From contig JBGCGA010000012.1 of NCBI GenBank assembly GCA_045110285.1, positions 59,719 through 123,718 of the forward strand: DNA of 64,000 nucleotides, written 5' to 3'. Source of the DNA: Putridiphycobacter sp045110285. GTDB taxonomy: Bacteria > Bacteroidota > Bacteroidia > Flavobacteriales_D > Crocinitomicaceae. The translations under genes were made by a program, and so were the position numbers. Each line of letters begins with the position of its first letter. The stretch's first letter is position 1. The notes under the pieces are model-generated. The model searched no databases. It had not been told where the DNA came from and saw only the letters and a list, made by a program, of their open reading frames with translations. Positions 25,566-33,367 of this stretch are shown one piece after another.

Positions 25566-26243
25566 ATGAAACGACAGCTATCTATATTGTCGAAACTTCT
25601 TATTGTTATATTATTCACAAGTGCATGTGCTACAAGCAATAATGTAGCCACTAATAAATTAATTCAAAAAAGAAAGTATTTCAAAGGATACCATATTTCA
25701 AATGGTAAAATTGAAGTTAGTCAAAAAAAACTCGAGGAAACAAGCATTATTCAAAAACAAGCATTGCATGACAAGCTGGTGGCGCAAGAGAGCAATGGTA
25801 ATATTAAATCCAATTTAAAATCAAACAATACCAATGTAGAAGCGAAACGACCAATTGAAAGTACTAAGATTGAAAAAATCGAGTTTAGCACTTATCCAAA
25901 ACAAAGTGATCAATCTGTCGAGTTTTTTGAATACAGTAGAAAATCATCAAATCAAAAAGCTGTAAAAAAAATAACAGCTAAACTAAAACATGAAATTAAG
26001 GGCACAGTAAAAGCAAAAAAATCAAGTTCAGGTATTGGTACGTTAATCTTAGTATTAATTGCACTTTTGATTCCACCTCTTGCCGTTTTCTTGAAAGAAG
26101 GAGTAACTAAACGTTTTTGGATTGACTTAATTCTCTTTTTAGTAGGTTATGGATTGGGAGCTGCCTTGTTGGGCCCACTTGCGTGGATTGGAGGATTAGC
26201 CTCAGTAATATATGCACTTCTGATAGTTTTAGATGCAATCTAG
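25566..26243 (+). CDS. Lipoprotein with C-terminal YqaE/Pmp3 membrane domain
   Basis: A 225-residue protein with a lipoprotein signal (hydrophobic stretch ending in TSAC, Cys21), a charged middle region of about 120 residues, and a C-terminal hydrophobic domain from about residue 155. The latter contains two or three membrane segments with ALLIPPLAVFLKEG and DLILFLVGYG, the pattern of the YqaE/Pmp3 stress-membrane family. The ATG at 25566 was chosen over the TTG-led longer frame because it gives a clean signal. Function unknown; the family is linked to membrane-potential and salt stress in other organisms. Confidence 0.78.
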   Translation: MKRQLSILSKLLIVILFTSACATSNNVATNKLIQKRKYFKGYHISNGKIEVSQKKLEETSIIQKQALHDKLVAQESNGNIKSNLKSNNTNVEAKRPIESTKIEKIEFSTYPKQSDQSVEFFEYSRKSSNQKAVKKITAKLKHEIKGTVKAKKSSSGIGTLILVLIALLIPPLAVFLKEGVTKRFWIDLILFLVGYGLGAALLGPLAWIGGLASVIYALLIVLDAI

Positions 26244-26836
26244 CTGTTCTTGAGTCTTGACGGATTGTCACCTAAAAAGGCTTTCCAGCTGCTTGACTTT
26301 GTTTTATTGTGTAAACCTACTCCGCCCTGAAAATGGTGGCATACCGCAGCCGCCAGTCCATCCGTCGCATCTAAATATTTTGGCATTTCTGTCATACTCA
26401 ACAAACGCATAAGCATGGCGGCTACTTGTTCTTTTGAAGCATTTCCGCTACCTGTAATCGACTGTTTTATCTTTTTTGGTGCATATTCCTCAAAAGGAAT
26501 GTTCCTACTTAAAGCAGCCGCAATAGAAACACCCTGAGCTCTCCCCAATTTTAACATTGACTGCACATTCTTCCCAAAAAATGGCGCTTCAATCGCCATT
26601 ACATCAGGATTATATTCTAAAATTAATTGATCAACACGTTCAAAGATTCTTTTTAATTTATCGGGATGATCTTTTATTTTGGTTAAGTGTATGACACCAA
26701 AACTAAGTAATTTAAGTGTTTTTCCATCAACCAATATTACTCCATATCCCATCACTGAAGTGCCTGGATCAATTCCTAAAATTATTTGGTTTTTACTGTG
26801 TTTCAAATTATAGATTTTTAGGTGAAACAACTTCAA
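26240..26836 (-). CDS. ruvC: Crossover junction endodeoxyribonuclease RuvC
   Basis: RuvC cuts Holliday junctions in recombination and repair. Core motifs: ILGIDPGTSVMGYGVI with the first catalytic Asp, MAIEAPFFGKNVQSM with a catalytic Glu, and DATDGLAAAVCHHF with the last acidic pair. The frame begins at an ATG (26836) that overlaps the end of sixA by 29 bases; a TTG at 26806, just after the sixA stop, gives the more usual N-terminus and is an equally good start. Length 188-198 residues. Confidence 0.92.
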   Translation of the reverse strand: MKLFHLKIYNLKHSKNQIILGIDPGTSVMGYGVILVDGKTLKLLSFGVIHLTKIKDHPDKLKRIFERVDQLILEYNPDVMAIEAPFFGKNVQSMLKLGRAQGVSIAAALSRNIPFEEYAPKKIKQSITGSGNASKEQVAAMLMRLLSMTEMPKYLDATDGLAAAVCHHFQGGVGLHNKTKSSSWKAFLGDNPSRLKNS

Positions 26837-27278
26837 TCAGACGTCCTGAAAATTTTGAAAAATGGGCACTTGACTGAACATCAAATTCGATAATGGCTAT
26901 ATGTCCGGTTCCAAGTTGTACATCAATTCCGGTATAGTAATCCACAACCTCGCTAATACCATAATTATGCCCAACCAATAGTACATTTTTATGCGTAATA
27001 TGACTGTTTAAAACTTCACTAATTTGATGAGCAGTGGCTAAGTATAAATCTTGGCTCTCATATACTTCATCAATTTGCAATACTCGATTCACTTCGTCGA
27101 AAGTTTCCACGGTTCGTTTAGCGGAAGACACCAAAGCATAATCAATATCAGAATTTTTTAGAAATTCACCCATTTTTTTACTTTGTCTCTTTCCTTTCTT
27201 CGCTAGACCTCTATCAAAATCCCTCTGATTTTCAATAGCTTCTATGGCCTTTCCGTGTCGCATTAAAAATAATTTCAT
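26808..27278 (-). CDS. sixA: Phosphohistidine phosphatase SixA-like
   Basis: A 156-residue histidine phosphatase. The catalytic motif is LMRHGKA at the N-terminus, with the second Arg in LVSSAKRTVET and the second His in LLVGHNYGISE. Known members dephosphorylate phosphohistidine on signalling proteins. The ATG at 27278 (MKLFLMRHGKA) was chosen instead of the upstream ATG at 27299, and it is preceded by a perfect promoter box. ruvC overlaps downstream. Confidence 0.88.
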   Translation of the reverse strand: MKLFLMRHGKAIEAIENQRDFDRGLAKKGKRQSKKMGEFLKNSDIDYALVSSAKRTVETFDEVNRVLQIDEVYESQDLYLATAHQISEVLNSHITHKNVLLVGHNYGISEVVDYYTGIDVQLGTGHIAIIEFDVQSSAHFSKFSGRLIEVVSPKNL

Positions 27279-27301
27279 AAAAACTTTCAATTTTACCAAC
27301 C

Positions 27302-27309
27302 CAAAGATA
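27302..27309 (-). promoter_or_regulatory. Bacteroidota -7 box TATCTTTG for sixA-ruvC
   Basis: A perfect consensus -7 box on the minus strand, 23 bases before the sixA ATG at 27278. The predicted transcription start, near 27295, excludes the longer frame's ATG at 27299. Confidence 0.65.
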
Positions 27310-27325
27310 ATTAATTACGTGTATG

Positions 27326-27431
27326 TAAGTGGTATTTCCTCGGTACCGGTTTTGGGTTATCCGTATTGAGGTGAATAACACTACTTAATCTGACATACCG
27401 GCTTTCATTGTTATGAAAGCCGGTTGTTTTT
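27326..27431 (+). ncRNA. Candidate structured RNA with its own terminator, upstream of the ECF sigma operon
   Basis: A long hairpin can be drawn between 27326-27349 and 27361-27387. The inner stem pairs 27338-27349 with 27361-27371 (11 pairs, two of them G-U, one bulged C, loop of 11). The outer stem pairs 27326-27336 with 27377-27387 (10 pairs including one G-U, one mismatch). A second hairpin with a perfect 12-bp stem follows at 27397-27424 and ends in a T-tract. The G-U pairs and the T-tract both work only if the plus strand is transcribed. It may be a small RNA or a leader that attenuates the sigma operon. No known family was recognised, and no clear promoter was seen upstream. Confidence 0.55.
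27397..27431 (+). terminator. Terminator-like hairpin 16 bases before the ECF sigma gene
   Basis: ACCGGCTTTCAT pairs perfectly with ATGAAAGCCGGT around a TGTT loop, followed by TGTTTTT. No plus-strand protein gene lies directly upstream, so it ends either the structured RNA or an attenuated leader. A weak -7-like box (TAACTTTA, 27434-27441) lies between it and the ATG. Confidence 0.8.
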
Positions 27432-27446
27432 AGTAACTTTAGGTTT

Positions 27447-28022
27447 ATGATTGACCAAACACTCATTGATTTATGTCGTAAAAACGATCGTAAAGCTCAA
27501 GAAAAGCTTTACGAATGGTGTTATGTGAAATTAATGCCAATGTGTGCTCGATATCATAAAAATGAGGAAGATGCTAGACATGTATTAAACATAGGTTTTG
27601 TTAAAATTTGTAAGAACTTAGATAAGCTCAAAGAAGATGCTCCGTTTGAAGCTTGGGCTAAAAGGATTATAAAAAATACAATTATTGATGAGTTTAGAAA
27701 AACTAAAAACTATATTAAATTAATAGAAACAAAAGAATTTGATAGAGAATTGGAAGTGAAAGCCCCTAAAGTTGAAAATAGCGTTTGGAGCAAACTGGAA
27801 ACAGACCTTTTGATGGGAATGTTGAGAAAATTACCGGACGTATCTCGAAAAGTTTTTAATTTATATGTCATTGATGGGTATACCCACAAGGAAATAGGAA
27901 ACCTGTTGAGTATTTCAGATGGCACTTCAAAATGGCACTTGTCTAATGCTCGGAAAAAGTTGCAGCTCATGGTAAGCTCATTAAATGAAGCTGAAGATCA
28001 AAGAATGTGGAGTAATGGATAA
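27447..28022 (+). CDS. ECF-type RNA polymerase sigma factor
   Basis: A 191-residue sigma-70 family factor with region 2 (residues about 10-85: MCARYHKNEEDARHVLNIGFVKICKNLD and FEAWAKRIIKNTIIDEFRK) and region 4 (about 120-175: LRKLPDVSRKVFNLYVIDGYTHKEIGNLLSISDGTSKWHLSNARKKL split across the helix-turn-helix). It lacks regions 1 and 3, as ECF factors do. The next gene starts 8 bases inside its end and encodes an anti-sigma-like membrane protein, so the pair probably forms a signal-controlled switch. A structured RNA/terminator lies just upstream. Confidence 0.92.
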   Translation: MIDQTLIDLCRKNDRKAQEKLYEWCYVKLMPMCARYHKNEEDARHVLNIGFVKICKNLDKLKEDAPFEAWAKRIIKNTIIDEFRKTKNYIKLIETKEFDRELEVKAPKVENSVWSKLETDLLMGMLRKLPDVSRKVFNLYVIDGYTHKEIGNLLSISDGTSKWHLSNARKKLQLMVSSLNEAEDQRMWSNG

Positions 28023-29550
28023 TAGATTCAAAGATATAGATAATGAGCTAAATTTTAAGCTAGATGGTAAGCAACTAGAATCCTTTTTTGGCGAAATTGA
28101 CAAAATTGCGCTAGATAACGCTTTTGTTGAGGCCAGTCAAAAAATGCAATACCCGTTTGCACCTGCATTCTGGGAACAATATACTCATACTGAACCTGAA
28201 ATAATTCAAAGTGTCCATTTTTCAGAAGCAGCTAAAAATTATAGTGCGGCATACAATCCACTATATTGGAATGCAGCCGAGCAAGCCTTGGCAAAAGAGG
28301 GACTTAATTACCAATACAATCCATCTTATTGGGCTGAAGCTGAAAAGTTATTGGTTGCTGCTGATAGGTCAGTATTTTTTCGAAAATGGTTGACAATTGC
28401 TAGTTTACTGTTGCTAATGGGATTCACAAGCCAACTGCTATTTGACAAGAATAAATTTGAAGTCCATAGTGAAGTTAAAATAGCGCAAGACAATTCCGAA
28501 TTTAAACAAAGGCTAAAACCTAGTGCAAATGTAATTTCTAACTTTTCAAATTTAGATTCAGGAGAATCAAAATCAGAGCAAACTAGCGTTTCAATTAGCA
28601 GTTCAATAAAAGATAATAAGAAGATAGAGCAGAAAAAGACTTCACGTAGTACTAGTCATATTTCTGTAAAATCATTTAATGACGACACAGAAAGTTATTC
28701 TTTAGATTTGGCACGGACAGAAAAAGTAGTAGATAAAACACTTGGGTACCCTGCAAACAAAGAGTCAAACACAACCATTTCTGCATTTCATACATCAAGC
28801 ACTGTAAAACAAAAAGGGAAAAATAACCAACTGTCAGTTGTTTCGAAAATGAAGCCAGGTAAACCCGCATTGCTTCCACAGGACTTCAACCTTAGCGCAA
28901 ACAATAACATGAAAGAGGTTGAGTTCATTGAAAAAAGAAAAAGAGCCCTTCCTAAAGTGTTTGTAACGGCACAAACAGGAATAGGTAATTCTATAAACAC
29001 CAATGTTAAGTATAATGTAAGAACCTGTGCCAACTTGGGATTAACTTTTGACCTAAAGAAATTTACCAGCATTTCTGTGACATTAATAAGCGGCTTTGCT
29101 CATCAAAATCTTAGCGGTTATTTATATAGCGAAAACGCATTTAGTCCACGAAAAAATGGCCATATAGGGAAGATCAGTGAAGCTTACCAATTTAAAAATA
29201 TGCTGAAATGGCAAAATGGTATGATGCTGGGCTACCAGCTTTCAAAAAGATTTAACATAAAATTAGGCCTAGCTGCCGACTTTTTAGTTGGATCTAGAAT
29301 TAAAATGTATGAACAGGAAGCAGACGTAGTAGCAACAACAGACTACAAATGGGGTAGAAATGATTTCCTTAGAAATGTTGATTATCAACTACTACATCAA
29401 TTAGAATACAAACTGAAAAATCAATTATCAGTTGTTGCAACAGGAGCATTTGGTTTTAGAAATCAAATTCAACCTTCAAAGTATTCTCAAAAAATAATAC
29501 CAATAAAAAATAGAAGCATTACAATTGGTGTCAAATACAGATTATTTTAA
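28015..29550 (+). CDS. Anti-sigma-like protein: cytoplasmic repeat domain, one TM helix, periplasmic linker and C-terminal predicted outer-membrane barrel
   Basis: A 511-residue protein I cannot place in a named family. Residues 1-122 are predicted cytoplasmic and contain three copies of a short motif, YPFAPAFW (46-53), YNPLYW (80-85) and YNPSYW (101-106), each followed by A/E-rich helix. One membrane helix lies at about 125-143. Residues 145-310 are a Ser/Lys/Asn-rich linker. Residues 312-511 are alternating amphipathic strands ending in a C-terminal Phe (GVKYRLF), as in outer-membrane barrels. The ATG at 28015 overlaps the sigma gene by 8 bases; the longer frame from 27985 lies deeper inside it. 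The order suggests an anti-sigma factor that spans the envelope; this is inference from context and topology. Confidence 0.72.
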   Translation: MDNRFKDIDNELNFKLDGKQLESFFGEIDKIALDNAFVEASQKMQYPFAPAFWEQYTHTEPEIIQSVHFSEAAKNYSAAYNPLYWNAAEQALAKEGLNYQYNPSYWAEAEKLLVAADRSVFFRKWLTIASLLLLMGFTSQLLFDKNKFEVHSEVKIAQDNSEFKQRLKPSANVISNFSNLDSGESKSEQTSVSISSSIKDNKKIEQKKTSRSTSHISVKSFNDDTESYSLDLARTEKVVDKTLGYPANKESNTTISAFHTSSTVKQKGKNNQLSVVSKMKPGKPALLPQDFNLSANNNMKEVEFIEKRKRALPKVFVTAQTGIGNSINTNVKYNVRTCANLGLTFDLKKFTSISVTLISGFAHQNLSGYLYSENAFSPRKNGHIGKISEAYQFKNMLKWQNGMMLGYQLSKRFNIKLGLAADFLVGSRIKMYEQEADVVATTDYKWGRNDFLRNVDYQLLHQLEYKLKNQLSVVATGAFGFRNQIQPSKYSQKIIPIKNRSITIGVKYRLF

Positions 29551-29553
29551 TTA

Positions 29554-30612
29554 ATGAAGCGTAAACTACTTTTTATAACAACAATAGCAATTGTAGCCTT
29601 TACTGGCTGCAAGAAAATTCAGTCCAATTTGATTGAAGATTCAAACAAAGAACCTATTTATAAAATGATAGGTAATGTAAACGGTAGTACTTTTGATTTC
29701 ACTATTGATAATGAAACCATTTTCATGAGTCAAGGTGCGGAAGAAATGAATAATGTTCCTACCCTTTATACAATTTTCGAAAATAAAGACAATTCAACTT
29801 CTTTGAAACTGTCAATTATTACACCTGAGAAATTATACCAACCAATTTCAGAATACTCATTATCTGATAAGACTGCTTCTTTTTTAGTTCATCAGAAGGG
29901 ATGTTACAATTTGGGGTTTAGCACAATTGTTCCTCAAGCACCAGTTATCATGTACTCAAAAAATGGCCAATTTGTAGATGAAACGGTTGAAGTTCCCGGG
30001 TATGGAATTTATAATATTCCGATTAGATTTAAGGGGCTAAATAGCGAAACCTATATGCTTACAATAAACCATGGATTTGACTCCCATTCATTCTCAGCTA
30101 GATTCATGCTTCACAATAGTTTAAATGGAATACAATTTGAAAGCAATACTGGGGTGAATGAACACCAATGGTTTTTAAACGGAGAATTAATGAGCGACAA
30201 GCCTATGGGGTATATTCCGATTTGCGAGGGAGTTAATACCATAACACATATTGTAAACGATAATTTAGGAAATAAATGTTCGTACAGTCAAATATTTTAT
30301 TCTGAACTAAACAATTTAAAGTGGGCAGTTAAATCAGCGTTATGCGCTGGTCAGACTGCCACAAGTAATTTCGAAAAAGTTATTATTACGTTTGTGGAGG
30401 ATGGAATAACTTATAGCTCTGCTTTTGCTGAAGAGAATAAAGACTATAGTTTCTCGATCAAAAACCCTGAGTACTTTATTGAGAGTATAGGAAGTTCGTC
30501 AATTTCTTTTAAATTTGATACAGAATTTAATGGTGTTTTATACAATGCAGATAAGTCGAAAAAGAAAACATTATCTGATGTAGTTGGGACATGCAAATAC
30601 ATAATAGAATAA
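29554..30612 (+). CDS. Lipoprotein of unknown function in the sigma operon
   Basis: A 352-residue protein with a lipoprotein signal; the lipobox ends FTGC (Cys19). The body is rich in beta-strand-forming sequence and contains a segment resembling a PKD/Ig-like fold (about residues 185-235, NEHQWFLNGELM and ITHIVNDNLGNKC). Four or more Cys are present outside the lipobox. It starts 4 bases after the barrel-containing gene and is followed with no gap by a type IX substrate gene. No homologue is recognised. Confidence 0.7.
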   Translation: MKRKLLFITTIAIVAFTGCKKIQSNLIEDSNKEPIYKMIGNVNGSTFDFTIDNETIFMSQGAEEMNNVPTLYTIFENKDNSTSLKLSIITPEKLYQPISEYSLSDKTASFLVHQKGCYNLGFSTIVPQAPVIMYSKNGQFVDETVEVPGYGIYNIPIRFKGLNSETYMLTINHGFDSHSFSARFMLHNSLNGIQFESNTGVNEHQWFLNGELMSDKPMGYIPICEGVNTITHIVNDNLGNKCSYSQIFYSELNNLKWAVKSALCAGQTATSNFEKVIITFVEDGITYSSAFAEENKDYSFSIKNPEYFIESIGSSSISFKFDTEFNGVLYNADKSKKKTLSDVVGTCKYIIE

Positions 30613-31701
30613 ATGAAAAGTTTAGCCCTACTAACAGTTAGTTTTATCTACCTTTCTGCCACTGCACAAATTTCAGTTAATTCATCTGACTTTATATCTG
30701 GTCCTGATACGGTATTGGTATCTGTTGTTACTGATTACCAGAATATCAATTATCAAAATACAGGAGCAAATCAGACTTGGGATTTTTCGTGGGTAGAAAT
30801 TGATAGTCAAAGAATTGATACTTTCAGTTCTGTAAGTTCTGCAGGATTCATATATCAACTGGTATTTAATAATTTTTTATCACCGTCCTACCAAGCATCT
30901 TATTTTCAGAAAGCAGACCTAGGTGTTCTTCCAACCGGTGGATTACCAATTGCTTTCGACAATCCTATTTCATTTGACAAAATATCATCTTCAAGCTATG
31001 AAAAAGTTGGCTTTGGTGCTGATTTAAATGGAATTGCTTTACCTATTCAAGCGGATACGATTGATGTTGTGTATGAATTTCCAATGACGTATCAAGATAA
31101 TTGGACGTCTAATTCATTTCTATTTTTAGATCTTAATCCAGGTTTTAATGCCATGTTCAAACGTCATCAAAATCGATCGTCAATTGTTGACGGATACGGT
31201 GCAATAACTACAACTTTTGGCACATTTGACTGTATCCGAGTCAAATCTTCACTGAACTTCACTGATAGTCTGTTTTTTGACCTCACTGGTACAGGAGGAG
31301 CATGGATTCCATTACCTAGTCAACCCGAAATTCAATACAGATGGATTGCAAAGAATAATAAAATTCCTCTTTTGACCATCAATGTGTCAAATTCAATTTT
31401 AGGCCCTGAAATTACTAAAGTTGAAATGCGCGATAAAAAAGGAGTTGCCAATCTGACAAATTCAAATAGCTTTAAATTGAAAGTATATCCAAACCCTGCC
31501 TCAGAAGTCATCAATATTATCGGCATAGAAAATATAGACGAATTGACGATTACAGATTTGGAGGGTAAACTTATTTACACCAACCAAAATATTAACGCCA
31601 ACAAAATTTCTATTAATTGCGATAATTGGTCAAAAGGCCTATACATTCTAAGTGCTATTTCTGATCAAAAAACAGTCATTAATAAATTAGTATTGCAGTA
31701 A
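30613..31701 (+). CDS. Secreted protein with type IX sorting domain
   Basis: A 362-residue protein with a signal peptide (cleavage near ATAQ, residue 19) and a C-terminal type A type IX sorting domain: LKVYPNPASEVINI, LTITDLEGKLIY, WSKGLYIL and a final KLVLQ. The central 260 residues are beta-rich with no named domain seen. It starts directly after the stop of the lipoprotein gene, closing the sigma operon, so the sigma factor may control a cell-surface output. Confidence 0.83.
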   Translation: MKSLALLTVSFIYLSATAQISVNSSDFISGPDTVLVSVVTDYQNINYQNTGANQTWDFSWVEIDSQRIDTFSSVSSAGFIYQLVFNNFLSPSYQASYFQKADLGVLPTGGLPIAFDNPISFDKISSSSYEKVGFGADLNGIALPIQADTIDVVYEFPMTYQDNWTSNSFLFLDLNPGFNAMFKRHQNRSSIVDGYGAITTTFGTFDCIRVKSSLNFTDSLFFDLTGTGGAWIPLPSQPEIQYRWIAKNNKIPLLTINVSNSILGPEITKVEMRDKKGVANLTNSNSFKLKVYPNPASEVINIIGIENIDELTITDLEGKLIYTNQNINANKISINCDNWSKGLYILSAISDQKTVINKLVLQ

Positions 31702-31707
31702 TTCTTC

Positions 31708-31715
31708 TACATTTG
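31708..31715 (+). promoter_or_regulatory. Bacteroidota -7 box TACATTTG for rnpB
   Basis: A TAnnTTTG match that ends 5 bases before the predicted 5' end of RNase P RNA, exactly where a -7 box should be. Confidence 0.6.
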
Positions 31716-31720
31716 TATTG

Positions 31721-32107
31721 AAAAAGCAAACCACTTTGTCGCTTTATTTATGAAGAGGAAAGTCTGAGCAGCAAAGGGTACCATACTTCTTAACGGGAAG
31801 GGTTCATTTTTTGAATACAGAAAGTGCCGCAGAAATTTAAACTGCCTATGTTAAAATCATCTTGCTTCGGCAGTATTTTTTAGCAGGCAAAGGTGAAAAG
31901 GTGCGGTAAGAGCGCACCGCTCAAAAAGTGATTTTTGAGGCAAGGTAAACCTTATGGGCTGAAACATCATGTAAACCAAGGCTTGAAACTTACCCGGTTG
32001 ATCTTGGAGGGTAGATGGATTGAGCTTCAAAGTGATTTGAGGCCTAGATAAATGACAAAGAATTTTAGAAATAAAATTACAGAACTCGGCTTATCGGTTT
32101 GCTTTTT
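31721..32107 (+). ncRNA. rnpB: RNase P RNA, bacterial class A
   Basis: The catalytic RNA that trims tRNA 5' leaders. The P1 stem is a 12-bp pairing of AAAAAGCAAACC (31721-31732) with GGTTTGCTTTTT (32096-32107). The conserved core sequence GAGGAAAGTCTGAGC lies at about 31755 and the complementary 3' core ACAGAACTCGGCTTA at about 32079. The length of about 387 bases is typical. The trailing CTTTTTC run probably helps to end transcription. The core has T and A where CGG is more usual (GTCTGAGC), matched by ACTCGGC on the other side. Confidence 0.95.
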
Positions 32108-32114
32108 CTTTTTC

Positions 32115-32122
32115 TATCTTTG
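32115..32122 (+). promoter_or_regulatory. Bacteroidota -7 box TATCTTTG for the HEAT-trmB operon
   Basis: A perfect -7 consensus 20 bases before the ATG at 32143, immediately behind rnpB. Confidence 0.65.
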
Positions 32123-32142
32123 CGAAGTACAAAACGCCTTTC

Positions 32143-32688
32143 ATGTCAACAGACCAAAAAACACAAAAAAAAGTTCAATTGTTAATTGACAACCTCAACA
32201 AACCAGAAGTAAAAACTCAAATTCAAGCCATAAAAGATTTAAAAATTCATGGCAACAAATCTGCTCTGGAGCCATTGGTTTCTTTGTATGTTCAATCAAC
32301 TAATAATGTCGTTAAATCAGAGATTGAAGGACTAATGAACACTCTCAAAGCAGAAGATGTTCAAGAAACTGTTATTGAATGTCTTGTAGACCCCGATTTT
32401 GAATCTGCACAGCAAATGCTATTGGCTTCGATATGGAATTCAAATCTTGATTATTCAGAGTATTTATCAGAAATAGTTGACACGGCAGTAAACGGTGACT
32501 TTATGATAGCAATGGAATGTTTAACCATATTTGAAAACATAGAGGCTGAATTAACGGAAGAAAAAATAATGTCTCCACTGCTAACTGTCAATCAATACTT
32601 AAACGATAATTTAGGAGAAGAATCGCCCAAACACAGTTTGTTGACTGAAATTGCTATTTTTCTAAATCACGTTAGTCAATCATTGTAA
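32143..32688 (+). CDS. HEAT-repeat protein
   Basis: A 181-residue all-helical acidic protein. The first half has HEAT-like repeats (QIQAIKDLKIHGNKSALEPLVSLY and IEGLMNTLKAEDVQETVIECL), the second half a longer helical array. No catalytic motif. It is the first gene of a tight run with trmB (one-base gap) and an alkyltransferase-like gene. A protein-binding scaffold is the likely role; the partner is unknown. Confidence 0.75.
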   Translation: MSTDQKTQKKVQLLIDNLNKPEVKTQIQAIKDLKIHGNKSALEPLVSLYVQSTNNVVKSEIEGLMNTLKAEDVQETVIECLVDPDFESAQQMLLASIWNSNLDYSEYLSEIVDTAVNGDFMIAMECLTIFENIEAELTEEKIMSPLLTVNQYLNDNLGEESPKHSLLTEIAIFLNHVSQSL

Positions 32689-32689
32689 A

Positions 32690-33367
32690 ATGGCAAAAAA
32701 TAAACTACAGCACTTTGCTGATATGAAAACAATGCCTTTTGTATTTGAACCAAATACGAATACTATGATAGCTGATCGATTTGACATGAAAGGCAATTGG
32801 GGAAGGTTTTTCAAAAATGACAATCCAGTTGTAGTTGAATTAGGCTGCGGAAAAGGTGAGTATACTATAGAACTAGCTAAACTAAATCCAAATATAAACT
32901 ATATTGGAATTGATATAAAAGGAGCAAGAATATGGTACGGTGCAGACGAAGTAAGACAAAAAGAAATGAATAATGTTGCTTTTGTTAGAACTAAAGTAGA
33001 TTTTGTTACTTCAGTATTTGAAACAAACGAAGTTGATGAAATCTGGCTAACCTTTTCAGACCCACAAAAAGAAAAACCAAGGAAAAGGCTAACTGGTTCC
33101 TTATTTATTGAGAGGTACAAAGCCATTTTAAAGCCTGGTGGAGTTATTCACCTTAAAACTGATAGCGACCTATTGTTTGAATTTACATTAGAAGAAATTG
33201 CAGAACATGGGTATGAAAAAATAGTAGAATCATGGGATATTTATAATGATTTAATTCCTAAACTAGGCAAGGAAGAAGCTGATATACTAAATATTAAGAC
33301 AACTTACGAGAGCATTTTTTCAGCAAAGGGATATTCTATTAAGTACTGTCAATTTAAAATTAACTAA
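32690..33367 (+). CDS. trmB: tRNA (guanine-N7-)-methyltransferase
   Basis: TrmB methylates G46 in the variable loop of tRNAs using S-adenosylmethionine. The 225-residue protein shows the SAM-binding motif VVELGCGKGEYTIELA around residue 52, NYIGIDIKGAR, and the family signature EIWLTFSDPQKEKPRKRLTG with the catalytic Asp, then FLKTDSD-like HLKTDSDLLFE. Length is typical. It sits between the HEAT and alkyltransferase-like genes with gaps of one and zero bases. Confidence 0.95.
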   Translation: MAKNKLQHFADMKTMPFVFEPNTNTMIADRFDMKGNWGRFFKNDNPVVVELGCGKGEYTIELAKLNPNINYIGIDIKGARIWYGADEVRQKEMNNVAFVRTKVDFVTSVFETNEVDEIWLTFSDPQKEKPRKRLTGSLFIERYKAILKPGGVIHLKTDSDLLFEFTLEEIAEHGYEKIVESWDIYNDLIPKLGKEEADILNIKTTYESIFSAKGYSIKYCQFKIN

